Notes: generated by a model not told the origin, from the sequence alone. 64,000 nt of DNA from Rossellomorea aquimaris (GCF_003315075.1 NZ_QNRJ01000005.1:124001-188000), one strand, 5' to 3'. Counted from the first letter of the stretch, positions 9,238-17,474 are shown. Program-made: numbers and translations.

Positions 9238-9346
9238 GAGGTTGGTTGCCGAGGTTGGTTGCCTGTTAAAAACTACGGTTATTTTGACAGATGAATATCC
9301 CGATTTATTTGCCTGTTAAAAAAAGAGTGATATTTAACAGGCAAAT
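9238..9346. repeat. Tandem 13-mer and TTGCCTGTTAAA direct/inverted repeats
   Basis: In the 308-bp gap between lipL and pta, GAGGTTGGTTGCC occurs twice back to back (9238-9250, 9251-9263). TTGCCTGTTAAAAA occurs directly at 9259 and 9309. A perfect 14-bp inverted copy (9307-9320 / 9333-9346, 12-base loop) forms a stable hairpin without a T tract on either side. Function unknown. No gene was found in this gap. Confidence 0.7.
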
Positions 9347-9392
9347 GGTAAGTTTCTCCTGGTCCCAGGAACCAATCCAGCACACCTGAACG

Positions 9393-9426
9393 AAAAAAAG
9401 CCGAACCCCAAAAGGATCCGGCTTTC
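9393..9426 (-). terminator. Terminator of pta
   Basis: On the minus strand AAGCCGGATCC / GGGGTTCGGCTT is followed by a run of T, 20 bp past the pta stop. Confidence 0.8.
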
Positions 9427-9444
9427 TTCACAACATCTATTAAA

Positions 9445-10416
9445 TTACAGTGCCTGAGCAGCCGTAATCAACGCAAGCTTGTACACATCTTCTTCGTTAC
9501 AGCCACGTGAAAGATCGTTCACAGGAGCATTCAATCCTTGAAGGATTGGACCTACCGCTTCGAAGTTTCCTAGGCGTTGGGCGATTTTGTATCCGATGTT
9601 TCCTGCTTCCAGGCTCGGGAATACGAATACGTTCGCATTACCTTGGATGTCGGCACCTGGTGCTTTTTTCTCTGCTACAGATGGAACGAAGGCAGCGTCG
9701 AATTGGAATTCACCGTCGATAGTCAGTTCCGGTGCTTTTTCTTTTGCGACCGAAACGGCTTCAACCACTTTTTCCGTTTCCGGTGATTTAGCCGAACCTT
9801 TTGTAGAGAAGCTTAGCATTGCCACACGTGGATCGATGTCAAACATTTCAGCTGTTTTCGCACTTTCGATTGCGATCTCAGCTAGATCCTGGCTGTCAGG
9901 TGTAATATTGATCGCACAGTCAGCGAATACATACTTCTCGTCTTCACGTACCATGATGAAGACACCGGAAGTTTTGCGGACGCCTTCTTTTGTTTTGATG
10001 ATTTGAAGAGCCGGACGAACCGTATCCGCTGTTGAATGAGCCGCTCCACTTACCAGACCGTGAGCTTTGCCCGTGTAAACAAGCATCGTTCCGAAATAGT
10101 TTCCGTCTAATAGGATTCTTTTCGCATCTTCTTCTGAAGCTTTTCCTTTACGACGTTCCACGAATGCCTTCACAAGCTCGTCCATTCCAGAAAATGATGC
10201 CGGGTCGACAACGTCACAACCGTCAAGCTTCACACCCAGCTGGTCCGCCTTGGCGTTTACTTCATCCACGTTTCCGATTACGATCGGCGTCAAGATGCCG
10301 TCGCCCGCTAAACGTGAGGCTGCTGTCAGAATCCGTTCATCTGTACCTTCAGGGAAAACGATTTTTAACTCTTTGCCTTTTACTTTATCTGTTAGTGTTG
10401 TAAATAAGTTGCTCAA
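9445..10416 (-). CDS. pta: Phosphate acetyltransferase
   Basis: 323-aa phosphotransacetylase (acetyl-CoA + phosphate to acetyl phosphate + CoA), the first step of the Pta-AckA overflow pathway. Typical short single-domain Firmicute form. Conserved stretches include KIVFPEGTDERIL near the start, GLVSGAAHSTADTVRPALQ, and FVFPSLEAGNIGYKIAQR near the C-terminus. The start is TTG (10416-10414) behind GGAGGTTCC. Promoter and cre site upstream are described separately. Confidence 0.97.
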   Translation of the reverse strand: MSNLFTTLTDKVKGKELKIVFPEGTDERILTAASRLAGDGILTPIVIGNVDEVNAKADQLGVKLDGCDVVDPASFSGMDELVKAFVERRKGKASEEDAKRILLDGNYFGTMLVYTGKAHGLVSGAAHSTADTVRPALQIIKTKEGVRKTSGVFIMVREDEKYVFADCAINITPDSQDLAEIAIESAKTAEMFDIDPRVAMLSFSTKGSAKSPETEKVVEAVSVAKEKAPELTIDGEFQFDAAFVPSVAEKKAPGADIQGNANVFVFPSLEAGNIGYKIAQRLGNFEAVGPILQGLNAPVNDLSRGCNEEDVYKLALITAAQAL

Positions 10417-10448
10417 TAGAGGAACCTCCTTGATTTATACATATCCAA

Positions 10449-10476
10449 TCTTAGAATACTCTTCTCATATAGGAAT
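10449..10476 (-). promoter_or_regulatory. Sigma-A promoter of pta
   Basis: Reading the minus strand, TTGAAT (-35), 16 bases, TATTCT (-10). The predicted start site is about 25-30 bases before the ribosome binding site. Confidence 0.6.
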
Positions 10477-10493
10477 TCAAGGAAAAGGAGAAA

Positions 10494-10507
10494 TGATATC
10501 GGTTTCA
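10494..10507 (-). promoter_or_regulatory. cre (CcpA) site upstream of pta
   Basis: TGATATCGGTTTCA matches the cre consensus TGWNANCGNTNWCA at every position. Its centre falls near -54.5 relative to the predicted pta start site. In B. subtilis, CcpA activates pta from an upstream cre at about this distance, so activation by good carbon sources is inferred. The rest of the 10417-10723 gap holds a probable hemQ promoter region and no gene. Confidence 0.75.
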
Positions 10508-10723
10508 TGTAAAAGTCTTTGTTTTCTAATAATTCCTCTTTCCTTTTACCCATTCCCCTGCACTCCTAAGCCTATGTAATAATCTACGAAGATAGTGTGT
10601 TCCAGATATCCCTTGCCTATCCACCATTTGTGCCATTTTATCGACATCGGGTTTTGTATTCTTACTCTAAGGCCAAACTATGATATAGTAAAGTTGGAAA
10701 AAGTACTTTAAGGAGTGATTACG

Positions 10724-11470
10724 TTGGCAGAACCGGCACAAACGTTAGATGGTTGGTATTCCCTGCATGATTTTCGCGCGATGGATTGGACGACCTGGAA
10801 GATGCTTCAGAGTGAAGAAAGATCCTCGGCGATTTCTGAATTCCACCGTTTCTTAGATAAGTTAAACAGCACGCAGGATGCGAAAGAAGGAAGTCACGCT
10901 CTTTACACGATCGTTGGTCAAAAAGCAGACTTCATGCTGATGATCCTTCGTCCTACGATGGAAGAATTAAGTGAGCTGGAAAATGAATTCAACAAGCTGA
11001 AGATCGCTGAATTCACGATTCCGACCTACTCTTATGTTTCTGTAGTGGAACTTGGTAACTACATGCCTTCAGAAGGCGATCCTTACGAGAATCCATATGT
11101 ACAGGAGCGCATCTACCCGATCCTGCCGAAAGCGAACCATATCTGCTTCTATCCAATGGACAAGCGTCGCCAGGGTAATGATAACTGGTACATGCTGCCG
11201 ATGGAAGAGCGTCGCGACATGATGAGAAGTCATGGAATGATCGGCCGCCAATACGCTGGAAAAGTCAAACAGATCATTACTGGCTCTGTTGGTTTCGATG
11301 ATTACGAGTGGGGTGTGACCCTATTCGCTGACGACGTCCTTCAATTCAAAAAGCTTGTATACGAAATGCGTTTTGATGAAGTAAGTGCACGCTACGGCGA
11401 ATTCGGTACCTTCTATGTAGGTAATCTACTAAAAGAAGAAGCCATCACCAAATTCCTTCACGTCAACTAA
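10724..11470 (+). CDS. hemQ: Coproheme decarboxylase
   Basis: HemQ (YwfI) oxidatively decarboxylates coproheme III to heme b, the last step of the Gram-positive heme route. 248 aa, with the conserved [15 protein letters not shown], the [16 protein letters not shown] loop, and [10 protein letters not shown], which contains the axial heme His. The start is set at TTG 10724: an upstream in-frame GTG (10715) overlaps the AAGGAG ribosome binding site, while TTG lies 8 bases after it. Single gene, closed by a terminator at 11481. Confidence 0.93.
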   Translation: MAEPAQTLDGWYSLHDFRAMDWTTWKMLQSEERSSAISEFHRFLDKLNSTQDAKEGSHALYTIVGQKADFMLMILRPTMEELSELENEFNKLKIAEFTIPTYSYVSVVELGNYMPSEGDPYENPYVQERIYPILPKANHICFYPMDKRRQGNDNWYMLPMEERRDMMRSHGMIGRQYAGKVKQIITGSVGFDDYEWGVTLFADDVLQFKKLVYEMRFDEVSARYGEFGTFYVGNLLKEEAITKFLHVN

Positions 11471-11480
11471 ATACACCAAT

Positions 11481-11512
11481 AAACGACAAGTCCTCGTGGC
11501 TTGTCGTTTTTT
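11481..11512 (+). terminator. Terminator of hemQ
   Basis: AAACGACAAG / CTTGTCGTTTTTT stem-loop with a 9-base loop. Confidence 0.85.
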
Positions 11513-11550
11513 CATGAAATAAGTTCGTCCTCCTCATTCAAAAAACAAAC

Positions 11551-11579
11551 GAATATATCTTTCTCCTTCTACATAGACA
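11551..11579 (+). promoter_or_regulatory. Possible sigma-E promoter of gerQ
   Basis: GAATATA (-35), 14 bases, CATAGACA (-10) resembles the mother-cell sigma-E consensus in the CATA part and the ATA box, about 55 bp before gerQ. gerQ is sigma-E-controlled in B. subtilis, so the assignment is partly by analogy. Confidence 0.4.
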
Positions 11580-11633
11580 TGAAATAGTGAGACATATAGC
11601 ATCTTTTAACTTTATTAAAAGGAGGTATTCGGT

Positions 11634-12092
11634 TTGGCGAATCAACAATCAAACCCGTATATGCAAGGGTATAATCCATATGGTCAGTATTACGGTGGAG
11701 GCCAAGTTCAGGGTCAACAATATTATCCCCAGCAGCAAGGTGGTGGAGGTTTTCAAATCCCTTCACCGACGAATGCACCCGCACCTTCTCAAAATATTCA
11801 AGGTATGCTGCCCATTGAAGAATCGTATATCGAGAATATTCTTCGCTTGAACAAAGGAAAAGTAGCGACTGTTTACACGACGTTTGAAAACAATACAGAA
11901 TGGAATGCGAAGGTTTTTAAAGGAATCATCGAAGCTGCTGGCCGGGATCATCTGATCCTGAGTGATCCACAAACGGGGACCAGGTACCTCATCCCGATGA
12001 TTTACTTAGACTACATTACATTTGATGAAGAAATTGAATATGAATATCCGTATGGAGCTGGAGGCTCTATGCAAAGTTATTCGCAAAGATAA
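11634..12092 (+). CDS. gerQ: Spore coat protein GerQ
   Basis: 152-aa coat protein needed for cortex hydrolysis during germination; in B. subtilis it localises the hydrolase CwlJ and is cross-linked by transglutaminase. The N-terminal 50 residues are Gln/Gly/Tyr/Pro-rich and disordered. The conserved C-terminal domain starts near IEESYIENILRLNKGKVA and continues through AKVFKGIIEAAGRDHLIL and a YLIPMIYLDYITF segment. TTG start behind AAAAGGAGG. No cwlJ is next to it. Shorter than the B. subtilis protein, with the difference in the N-terminal tail. Confidence 0.92.
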   Translation: MANQQSNPYMQGYNPYGQYYGGGQVQGQQYYPQQQGGGGFQIPSPTNAPAPSQNIQGMLPIEESYIENILRLNKGKVATVYTTFENNTEWNAKVFKGIIEAAGRDHLILSDPQTGTRYLIPMIYLDYITFDEEIEYEYPYGAGGSMQSYSQR

Positions 12093-12096
12093 AAAA

Positions 12097-12132
12097 ATAC
12101 CCTGACAGGAGAATACTTCCCTGTCAGGGTAT
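12097..12132. terminator. Bidirectional terminator between gerQ and ywdK
   Basis: ATACCCTGACAG / CTGTCAGGGTAT perfect 12-bp stem between convergent genes. Confidence 0.85.
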
Positions 12133-12139
12133 CTATGTT

Positions 12140-12511
12140 TTATAACGTTTTCGCTGCAAAGACAATCAGAAGCACCCATGCGGCCAAGAAGCTGACGCCG
12201 CCCAGAGGTGTGATTGCTCCAAGCACCTTGATTCCGGATAGGCTCAGTACATAAAGGCTTCCTGAGAATAATATCGTTCCGATCAGCATCAGCCAGCCGG
12301 ACCAGGACAGTAATGAGGTTGGTGTCACATTCCCCATCAGTACCCCGACAATGATGATACCGATGGCGTGAAACATCTGATAGAGAACTCCGGTATTCCA
12401 AATATCAATATACTTCTGTGAGATTTTCCCTTCCAGTGCGTGGGCACCGAAAGCTCCTAAAGCGACTGATAAAAAGGCGTTGATTGCTCCAATAATGATA
12501 AATGTTTTCAT
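12140..12511 (-). CDS. ywdK: DUF423 family membrane protein
   Basis: 123 aa with four hydrophobic segments. Typical DUF423 features are visible: an N-terminal GAINAFLSVALGAFGAHALEG and an IGTILFSGSLYVL stretch in the third helix. Function unknown. Its neighbour ywdI is 33 bp upstream on the same strand, so a ywdI-ywdK transcript is likely. Confidence 0.87.
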   Translation of the reverse strand: MKTFIIIGAINAFLSVALGAFGAHALEGKISQKYIDIWNTGVLYQMFHAIGIIIVGVLMGNVTPTSLLSWSGWLMLIGTILFSGSLYVLSLSGIKVLGAITPLGGVSFLAAWVLLIVFAAKTL

Positions 12512-12544
12512 GATGGACCTCCTGTTCTTCCGTTCACTTAGTGA

Positions 12545-12835
12545 TTAAAAGTCGAATAATGAATTTCCATTCGCTCCGTCATCCGTTTCCAGAGGCTCTT
12601 CTTTCTGGATGGAAACAGGCTTCTGACTCTGCGATTCCTGCAAATATGGCATTGTTTGTTGAGTTTGAAACGAAGGTGCTGCAGTAGATGCCCCGTGGTT
12701 TTCCTCCAACAAAACTTCACATAGAGCCTTTATGGAATACACATGCTCACGGATTTGCTGTGACTTTTCGGCAGATTTTGCCTTTGTGAGTTCATGTTCT
12801 ATTTTCTTTATTAACGATTGATGAGGGATATTCAC
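12545..12835 (-). CDS. ywdI: YwdI family (DUF5327) protein
   Basis: 96-aa soluble protein. The first 60 residues form a charged amphipathic helix bundle (SLIKKIEHELTKAKSAEKS) and the rest is Gln/Ser-rich and disordered. GTG start 9 bases after AAGGAG. Family function is unknown. Same position as in B. subtilis between ywdK and ung. Confidence 0.78.
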   Translation of the reverse strand: MNIPHQSLIKKIEHELTKAKSAEKSQQIREHVYSIKALCEVLLEENHGASTAAPSFQTQQTMPYLQESQSQKPVSIQKEEPLETDDGANGNSLFDF

Positions 12836-12951
12836 GATTGATGACTCCTTCCAGACGTCTTCCCGTTGGTTACATACAGTATGTACTTCCTCTGATTAAC
12901 CTACATCACTATCCTAATTCTAAATGAAGGATTTCGCAAATTTCTTTGTCG

Positions 12952-13128
12952 TCATTTCGTTTTAGGCTTGAATTTCATACAGGGACTTCCTGAGGATTGG
13001 AAAACCACCAGTGAAGGCATGGCCTTCGTTTTGAACCCGTAGCCTTTACACCCCCGGGGATGAGCCGGCTCCCAGGTTGTATAGAAATATTGACATTGAA
13101 AGCAGTTGATACGCTTCTCATTAATCAT
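12952..13128 (-). CDS. Small Cys-rich protein next to ung
   Basis: 58-aa ORF with a CxxC pair at residues 9-12 (CFQC) and further Cys at 27 and 50. The middle reads TTWEPAHPRGCKGYGFKT and the end SSGSPCMKFKPK. Small proteins with this pattern (CxxCxxF, W-P-RGCKAFGFKS, SG-PC) are common in Bacillales and some Gammaproteobacteria and are often labelled uracil-DNA glycosylase only because of position; this is recalled, not searched. The four Cys could bind zinc. A GAAGGGGG ribosome binding site precedes the ATG. It follows ung on the same strand. Confidence 0.78.
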   Translation of the reverse strand: MINEKRINCFQCQYFYTTWEPAHPRGCKGYGFKTKAMPSLVVFQSSGSPCMKFKPKTK

Positions 13129-13181
13129 TCGGCGTCCCCCTTCTACAAAATAAACCCCTCCACATACGAGGGGCTATCCAT

Positions 13182-13197
13182 TGTTTCACGTGAAACA
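13182..13197. promoter_or_regulatory. parS centromere site (perfect)
   Basis: TGTTTCACGTGAAACA is identical to the B. subtilis parS consensus bound by ParB (Spo0J) during chromosome segregation. It lies in the gap after ung. Confidence 0.9.
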
Positions 13198-13202
13198 TGC
13201 GG

Positions 13203-13874
13203 TTATTCGATACACCAGTCAATCTCGTCTATCCCTTGTTTCCGTAAAAATTCATTTGTTTGTGAGTATGGTTTACTTCCAAAGAAACCCCGGTGTGCAG
13301 ATAATGGACTCGGATGGGGAGCCGTCACGATATAGTGCTTGGAAGAATCGATGAGCGCCTGCTTTGACTGAGCAGGTTTCCCCCATAAAATAAACACCAT
13401 CCGCTTCTGTCGTTCATTCAGGATCGAGATGACATGATCCGTGAATCGTTCCCACCCTTTTCCCCGGTGGGAGTGCGCTTTCCCATCTTGTACGGTTAAG
13501 ACGGTATTTAACAGCAGGACGCCCTGTTCTGCCCATTTCACCAGGGAACCATGGGCAGGAATCGGACATCCGATATCCTCCTGAAGCTCTTTGTACATAT
13601 TTCGTAACGACGGGGGAATCTTGACTCCTTTTTTGACCGAAAAGCTTAAACCTTCTGCCTGATTCGGTCCGTGATAGGGGTCTTGTCCAAGCAATACAAC
13701 CTTTACATCTTCGTATGCTGTGTAATGAAAGGCATTGAAGATATCATGCATGGAAGGATACGTCGTGTTCGTTTCATATTCTCCTTTAAGCCATTCTCTC
13801 AAGGTCTGATAGTATTCCATCTGAAGTTCATCTTCCAGAATGTCTGCCCAATCGTTTTGAAAAATCTTCGTCAC
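13203..13874 (-). CDS. ung: Uracil-DNA glycosylase
   Basis: Family 1 UDG, 223 aa, which excises uracil from DNA in base excision repair. The water-activating loop GQDPYHGP has catalytic Asp65. LLLNTVLTV and the minor-groove loop [13 protein letters not shown] complete the family signatures. The stop is 6 bp from a parS site, and the neighbouring small Cys protein lies downstream. The gene upstream (DUF4230) ends 15 bp before it, so cotranscription is likely. Confidence 0.97.
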   Translation of the reverse strand: MTKIFQNDWADILEDELQMEYYQTLREWLKGEYETNTTYPSMHDIFNAFHYTAYEDVKVVLLGQDPYHGPNQAEGLSFSVKKGVKIPPSLRNMYKELQEDIGCPIPAHGSLVKWAEQGVLLLNTVLTVQDGKAHSHRGKGWERFTDHVISILNERQKRMVFILWGKPAQSKQALIDSSKHYIVTAPHPSPLSAHRGFFGSKPYSQTNEFLRKQGIDEIDWCIE

Positions 13875-13889
13875 TGTTAGACATCCTTT

Positions 13890-14657
13890 CTAGTCCTGAA
13901 ATTGAATCGTAACGTCGTAGCCCAATTGTTCAAAGAAACCCTTCAACGATTTCTCTGCGTTTTTTTCCGCGGCTTGAAGCAATCCCTGCTCAACCGCTTC
14001 CTGACTGATTTGGTCCTTTGCCACTTCCGCAAGGGCAAACCCTTCATTCCAGTCCACATCATTTCTGAAGATCCCTTCTACAGAAAAGGTCTTGATGTTC
14101 TCAGTATCAATGGAAGGGTCTTGCAGAATCTCAGCACGTGGCAGGGTTAATTGAATTTCTTTCTTCTCTTCATCTACTACTATATCGTCTTCATCGATTC
14201 CCTGTAAATCAACCCCTGCAAGCACGCTTCCAGGGACCACCATCAAGAGCTTACGTTTCGTCCCGGGTAGATCCGTGTTGATGTCTTTCCCGAATAATTG
14301 ATTATCCTCCTGCTCGATCACGGCCTTTATGAACCCTTGAGCCGTCGCCAGGGAACTCATCTCTTGAATGCGTTCGACAAACGCCCCCTTCTCTTCTGTA
14401 AAGGTGGAGCCGGATAACCACGAATAGACCCCTATGGATACTCCTCCTACTAATAGGATGAAAAGAAAGAGAATCAACAACACTCTATTTTTCCAAAAGG
14501 ACAGAATGGATGCTGCTAATTTCCATGCCGGAAAACGTCTACTGCTTCTATTCTCAAACGCCAATGAGGCACTGCTTTCACTCTCACTGGCTTTCAAATC
14601 TGCTAAAATCGCTTCAATTTCTTGTATTTTCTTGTATTGATTTGTCAAATGCCTCAC
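13890..14657 (-). CDS. DUF4230 domain membrane protein
   Basis: 255 aa with one transmembrane helix (about 60-82) that leaves a roughly 170-residue outer domain. The domain shows DUF4230-type sequence: KRKLLMVVPGSVLAGVDL, an IQLTLPRAEIL strand pair, and helical C-terminal repeats of Ala/Glu. Function is unknown; the outward topology is inferred. The N-terminal 55 residues are charged and cytoplasmic. It probably shares a transcript with ung. Confidence 0.8.
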   Translation of the reverse strand: MRHLTNQYKKIQEIEAILADLKASESESSASLAFENRSSRRFPAWKLAASILSFWKNRVLLILFLFILLVGGVSIGVYSWLSGSTFTEEKGAFVERIQEMSSLATAQGFIKAVIEQEDNQLFGKDINTDLPGTKRKLLMVVPGSVLAGVDLQGIDEDDIVVDEEKKEIQLTLPRAEILQDPSIDTENIKTFSVEGIFRNDVDWNEGFALAEVAKDQISQEAVEQGLLQAAEKNAEKSLKGFFEQLGYDVTIQFQD

Positions 14658-14737
14658 CTTCCTCTCTTCTATTATAGGAAATAATGTAGAATCTTGGAAA
14701 CAATTATTCTCTCAAAATCATTTCTATATTATGGAAA

Positions 14738-14762
14738 GTTTGATTTTGCTACAACCGGGAAA
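14738..14762 (+). promoter_or_regulatory. Sigma-B promoter of the 17M-like stress gene
   Basis: GTTTGA, 13 bases, GGGAAA agrees closely with the general-stress sigma-B consensus (GTTTAA-N12-15-GGGTAT), about 40 bp before the start codon of a general stress protein homologue. Confidence 0.75.
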
Positions 14763-14803
14763 AGGAGGGACAAGACATTAAATTCAAATTGGAGGTAATG
14801 ATT

Positions 14804-15154
14804 ATGTATAAAGTTCAAACGGTTGAAAATGTGGTAGAAGCAAAAAGAGAAATTGAAATGTTTACAAGTGAAGGTTATTCCAAAGATGAAATCTACGTGT
14901 TCGCCCATGATAAACATCGTTCTAAACACATCACAGAGGCAACCCATACAGAATCCACCGGTATAAAAGAACAAGGAATCATTGAATCCATGGGTAATCT
15001 ATTCAACAGCCGCGGAGATGAATTACGTTCGAAAATGAAGTCCGTGGGGATGAACCAGGCAGAAGCAGATGTCTATGAAGAAGAACTCGATAAAGGAAAA
15101 CTGGTCATCGTCGCTTCCAAAGAATCAACGAATAATGATGCGAAACCATTCTAA
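14804..15154 (+). CDS. General stress protein 17M-like (YflT family)
   Basis: 116-aa protein with the heat-induced stress protein YflT domain at the N-terminus: YKVQTVENVVEAKREIEMF and GYSKDEIYVFAHD. The C-terminal part is charged and helical. The start is ATG 14804, 8 bases after GGAGG; in-frame codons at 14789 and 14798 overlap or crowd the ribosome binding site. A sigma-B promoter upstream fits induction by general stress. Molecular function unknown. Confidence 0.85.
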   Translation: MYKVQTVENVVEAKREIEMFTSEGYSKDEIYVFAHDKHRSKHITEATHTESTGIKEQGIIESMGNLFNSRGDELRSKMKSVGMNQAEADVYEEELDKGKLVIVASKESTNNDAKPF

Positions 15155-15177
15155 GTCTACCAACAATCTTCAATCCT

Positions 15178-15216
15178 AAAAGACGCCCGAGGAAATCATT
15201 CCCGGCGTCTTTTTTT
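15178..15216 (+). terminator. Terminator
   Basis: AAAAGACGCC ... GGCGTCTTTTTTT stem-loop after the stress gene. Confidence 0.8.
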
Positions 15217-15314
15217 GCAATAGCCAAAGAATTTGTATTTACCCGCCCGTTATTATATTCTTTAGTCAGACTTTTACCTTTATAACGAGTTACTTTCTTA
15301 GGAGGAATGCAACG

Positions 15315-16124
15315 ATGACATTGAAAAAAACTCTTACGATCGCTGGATCCGATACAAGCGGTGGAGCCGGGATCCAAGCCGATCTTAAAACATTCCAGGA
15401 GCATGGCGTGTATGGCATGACGGCTCTTACAACGGTTGTTACGATGGATCCGGACAACCATTGGCACCACCAGGTTCATCCATTATCCATTGATACATTG
15501 GAAGCACAACTGGAAACCGTTCTTTCTGTCGGAATCGATGCCATGAAAACAGGCATGCTCGGTACAGTCGAAATCATTGAGCTTGCAGCGAAGAAAATCG
15601 ATGCCTTCGGTTTGGATAAAGTCGTCATCGACCCTGTAATGGTCTGTAAGGGGGAAGATGAAGTATTAAACCCTGAAACAACAGATGCCATGAGAGAGCA
15701 TTTGCTCAAGCGCGCTACCGTCGTAACTCCTAACCTGTTCGAAGCAGGTCAGCTTGCCGGGTCAGGTCCGATCAAGACCATTGATGAAATGAAGGAAGCG
15801 GCAAAGAAAATCCATGACCTTGGCGCCAAAAACGTTGTCATCAAGGGCGGAAAGCAATTACAGCACGACAAAGCTCTCGATCTATTCTTCGACGGAAGTG
15901 AATTCACTCTTCTGGAAGAGGAAAAAGTAGCAACGACGTATAACCACGGAGCAGGCTGTACATTCGCAGCAGCCATCACTTCTAACCTTGCAAAGGGACA
16001 AGACGTGAAAGAAGCGGTGCAAAACGCGAAAACCTTCGTTACAGCAGCCATCAAACACGGCTTCAAACTGAACGAATACGTAGGTCCAGTTATGCATGGG
16101 GCTTACAATCGACTTAAAAAATAA
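15315..16124 (+). CDS. pdxK: Pyridoxine/HMP kinase (ThiD family)
   Basis: 269-aa ribokinase-like kinase. Conserved parts are [20 protein letters not shown] at the start, [11 protein letters not shown] in the middle, and the anion-hole motif [12 protein letters not shown] near the end. In B. subtilis the orthologue at this locus (ThiD/PdxK, YwdB) phosphorylates pyridoxal and hydroxymethylpyrimidine, feeding vitamin B6 salvage and thiamine. AGGAGG lies 7 bases before ATG. Monocistronic, with a strong terminator at 16135. Confidence 0.92.
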   Translation: MTLKKTLTIAGSDTSGGAGIQADLKTFQEHGVYGMTALTTVVTMDPDNHWHHQVHPLSIDTLEAQLETVLSVGIDAMKTGMLGTVEIIELAAKKIDAFGLDKVVIDPVMVCKGEDEVLNPETTDAMREHLLKRATVVTPNLFEAGQLAGSGPIKTIDEMKEAAKKIHDLGAKNVVIKGGKQLQHDKALDLFFDGSEFTLLEEEKVATTYNHGAGCTFAAAITSNLAKGQDVKEAVQNAKTFVTAAIKHGFKLNEYVGPVMHGAYNRLKK

Positions 16125-16134
16125 TTACCGGCTG

Positions 16135-16177
16135 GTGCCAGGCACGAATGAATGATCTCGTGCCTGGCACTTTTTTT
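16135..16177 (+). terminator. Terminator of pdxK with GTGCCAGGCAC-type stem
   Basis: A 13-bp perfect stem (GTGCCAGGCACGA / TCGTGCCTGGCAC) is followed by seven T. The GTGCCTGGCAC arm resembles a short repeat scattered through some Bacillus genomes (recalled). Confidence 0.85.
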
Positions 16178-16299
16178 GAGGGACGGACCTCCCAAAAGCC
16201 CGCCCCTCCCCCAATCATACTTTTCGCATTCACTCATGAATTTTAGTAAGATAGTACATAATGGTTAAGAGTCTTTTCTGCATTTAAGGAGGAAAAAGA

Positions 16300-16647
16300 A
16301 TGGAACCGATTAAGATTGCTGATGTGCAAGGGATCATTACCCAGCTTGCCCGTCAGGACGTTTATATACATTTAGAAACCACAAACGGGGCCTATGCTTC
16401 TCACTTTAACGAGGGCTTCTTTTCAGCCGGAGCCTATATCCGCAACGCGAAAGTCAACTATGAGCACGGAAAGATCATCGGGGACGGACCTTACCGTGTC
16501 GGTTTAAAAATTGAAATCGGCTGGGTTTATGCTGAAGGACTGACTCATTATGAATTTGATAAAGAGGGCCGCCTGTTACTTGCAGGTCATGGCGCCGACG
16601 GGAAACTGGCCGTTGCCCTTGAAATCAGTCCGACACCTTTCAACTAA
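16300..16647 (+). CDS. yojF: YojF family protein
   Basis: 115-aa protein (DUF1806) always found beside bshB2 in Bacillus. Conserved pieces are VYIHLETTNGAYA, a GAYIRNAKVNYEHGKI strand and KIEIGWVYAEGLTHYE. Function unproven; its steady coupling to a bacillithiol enzyme suggests a role in thiol metabolism. AAGGAGG ribosome binding site. The stop is 32 bp before bshB2. Confidence 0.88.
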   Translation: MEPIKIADVQGIITQLARQDVYIHLETTNGAYASHFNEGFFSAGAYIRNAKVNYEHGKIIGDGPYRVGLKIEIGWVYAEGLTHYEFDKEGRLLLAGHGADGKLAVALEISPTPFN

Positions 16648-16679
16648 ACCAATTGAATCTGTATAAAGGAGAGGTCAAA

Positions 16680-17363
16680 ATGGAAAAAGAAAGACAAGTA
16701 CTTGTCATCTTTCCTCATCCGGATGATGAAGCATTCGGGGTGTCAGGAACCATTTCCACCCACGTTAAAAATGGAACACCCGTCACCTATGCCTGCCTCA
16801 CATTAGGTGAAATGGGAAGAAATCTAGGGAACCCACCCTTCGCAACCAGAGAGTCGCTTCCACTGATTCGTAAAAAAGAATTACAAAAAGCGGCCGATGT
16901 GATGGGAATACAGGATTTACGCATGATGGGATACCGGGATAAAACCCTAGAATTTGAAAATGATGAAAAGCTTTCAAACATGGTGACTGAGTTGATTGAA
17001 GAAGTTAACCCTTCCCTCATCATCACCTTCTATCCGGACTACTCTGTTCACCCGGATCACGAAGCGACTGCAAGAGCCGTGGTCCGTGCCGTTCGACGCT
17101 TGCCGAAAGCATCAAGACCGAAACTCCACTGCCTTGCATTCTCCAAGAATTGTGAGGAAGCGCTAGGACAGCCGGATATCCTTGTTGATATCAAACCGGT
17201 CAAAGATCAAAAAATCGATGCCATGAAGGCACATATCTCCCAAACAGCTTGGATGCTCAAGGATCTAGAAAAAGGCATTCAGCAAAATGACCCTGAAGCT
17301 TTAAAATGGGTGACCGTTGAGCGATTCTGGAGTTACCAATGGGAAAATGACACAGTAGAATAA
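16680..17363 (+). CDS. bshB2: Bacillithiol biosynthesis deacetylase BshB2
   Basis: 227-aa zinc-dependent LmbE-like deacetylase that removes acetyl from GlcNAc-malate in bacillithiol synthesis. The metal and catalytic motif FPHPDDEAFG is near the N-terminus, and the third ligand lies in YSVHPDHEAT. The start is ATG 16680, 6 bases after AGGAG, rather than an upstream TTG at 16653. Second gene of the yojF-bshB2 operon. A weak hairpin with seven T (about 17374-17408) follows. Confidence 0.92.
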   Translation: MEKERQVLVIFPHPDDEAFGVSGTISTHVKNGTPVTYACLTLGEMGRNLGNPPFATRESLPLIRKKELQKAADVMGIQDLRMMGYRDKTLEFENDEKLSNMVTELIEEVNPSLIITFYPDYSVHPDHEATARAVVRAVRRLPKASRPKLHCLAFSKNCEEALGQPDILVDIKPVKDQKIDAMKAHISQTAWMLKDLEKGIQQNDPEALKWVTVERFWSYQWENDTVE

Positions 17364-17458
17364 TGATTTTTGGAAAGAGTTTGGGCTATGCTCAAGCTCT
17401 TTTTTTAGTGTTCTCTTCTAAGGGATCGGTTTCTGAATAGAATAAATACAACCAATTA

Positions 17459-17474
17459 ATGAGTGATTACTCAC
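17459..17474. promoter_or_regulatory. TetR-type operator 1
   Basis: ATGAGTGATTACTCAC. It matches operator 2 in inverted orientation at 15 of 16 bases and lies just upstream of the -35 box of the ABC operon. Confidence 0.75.
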
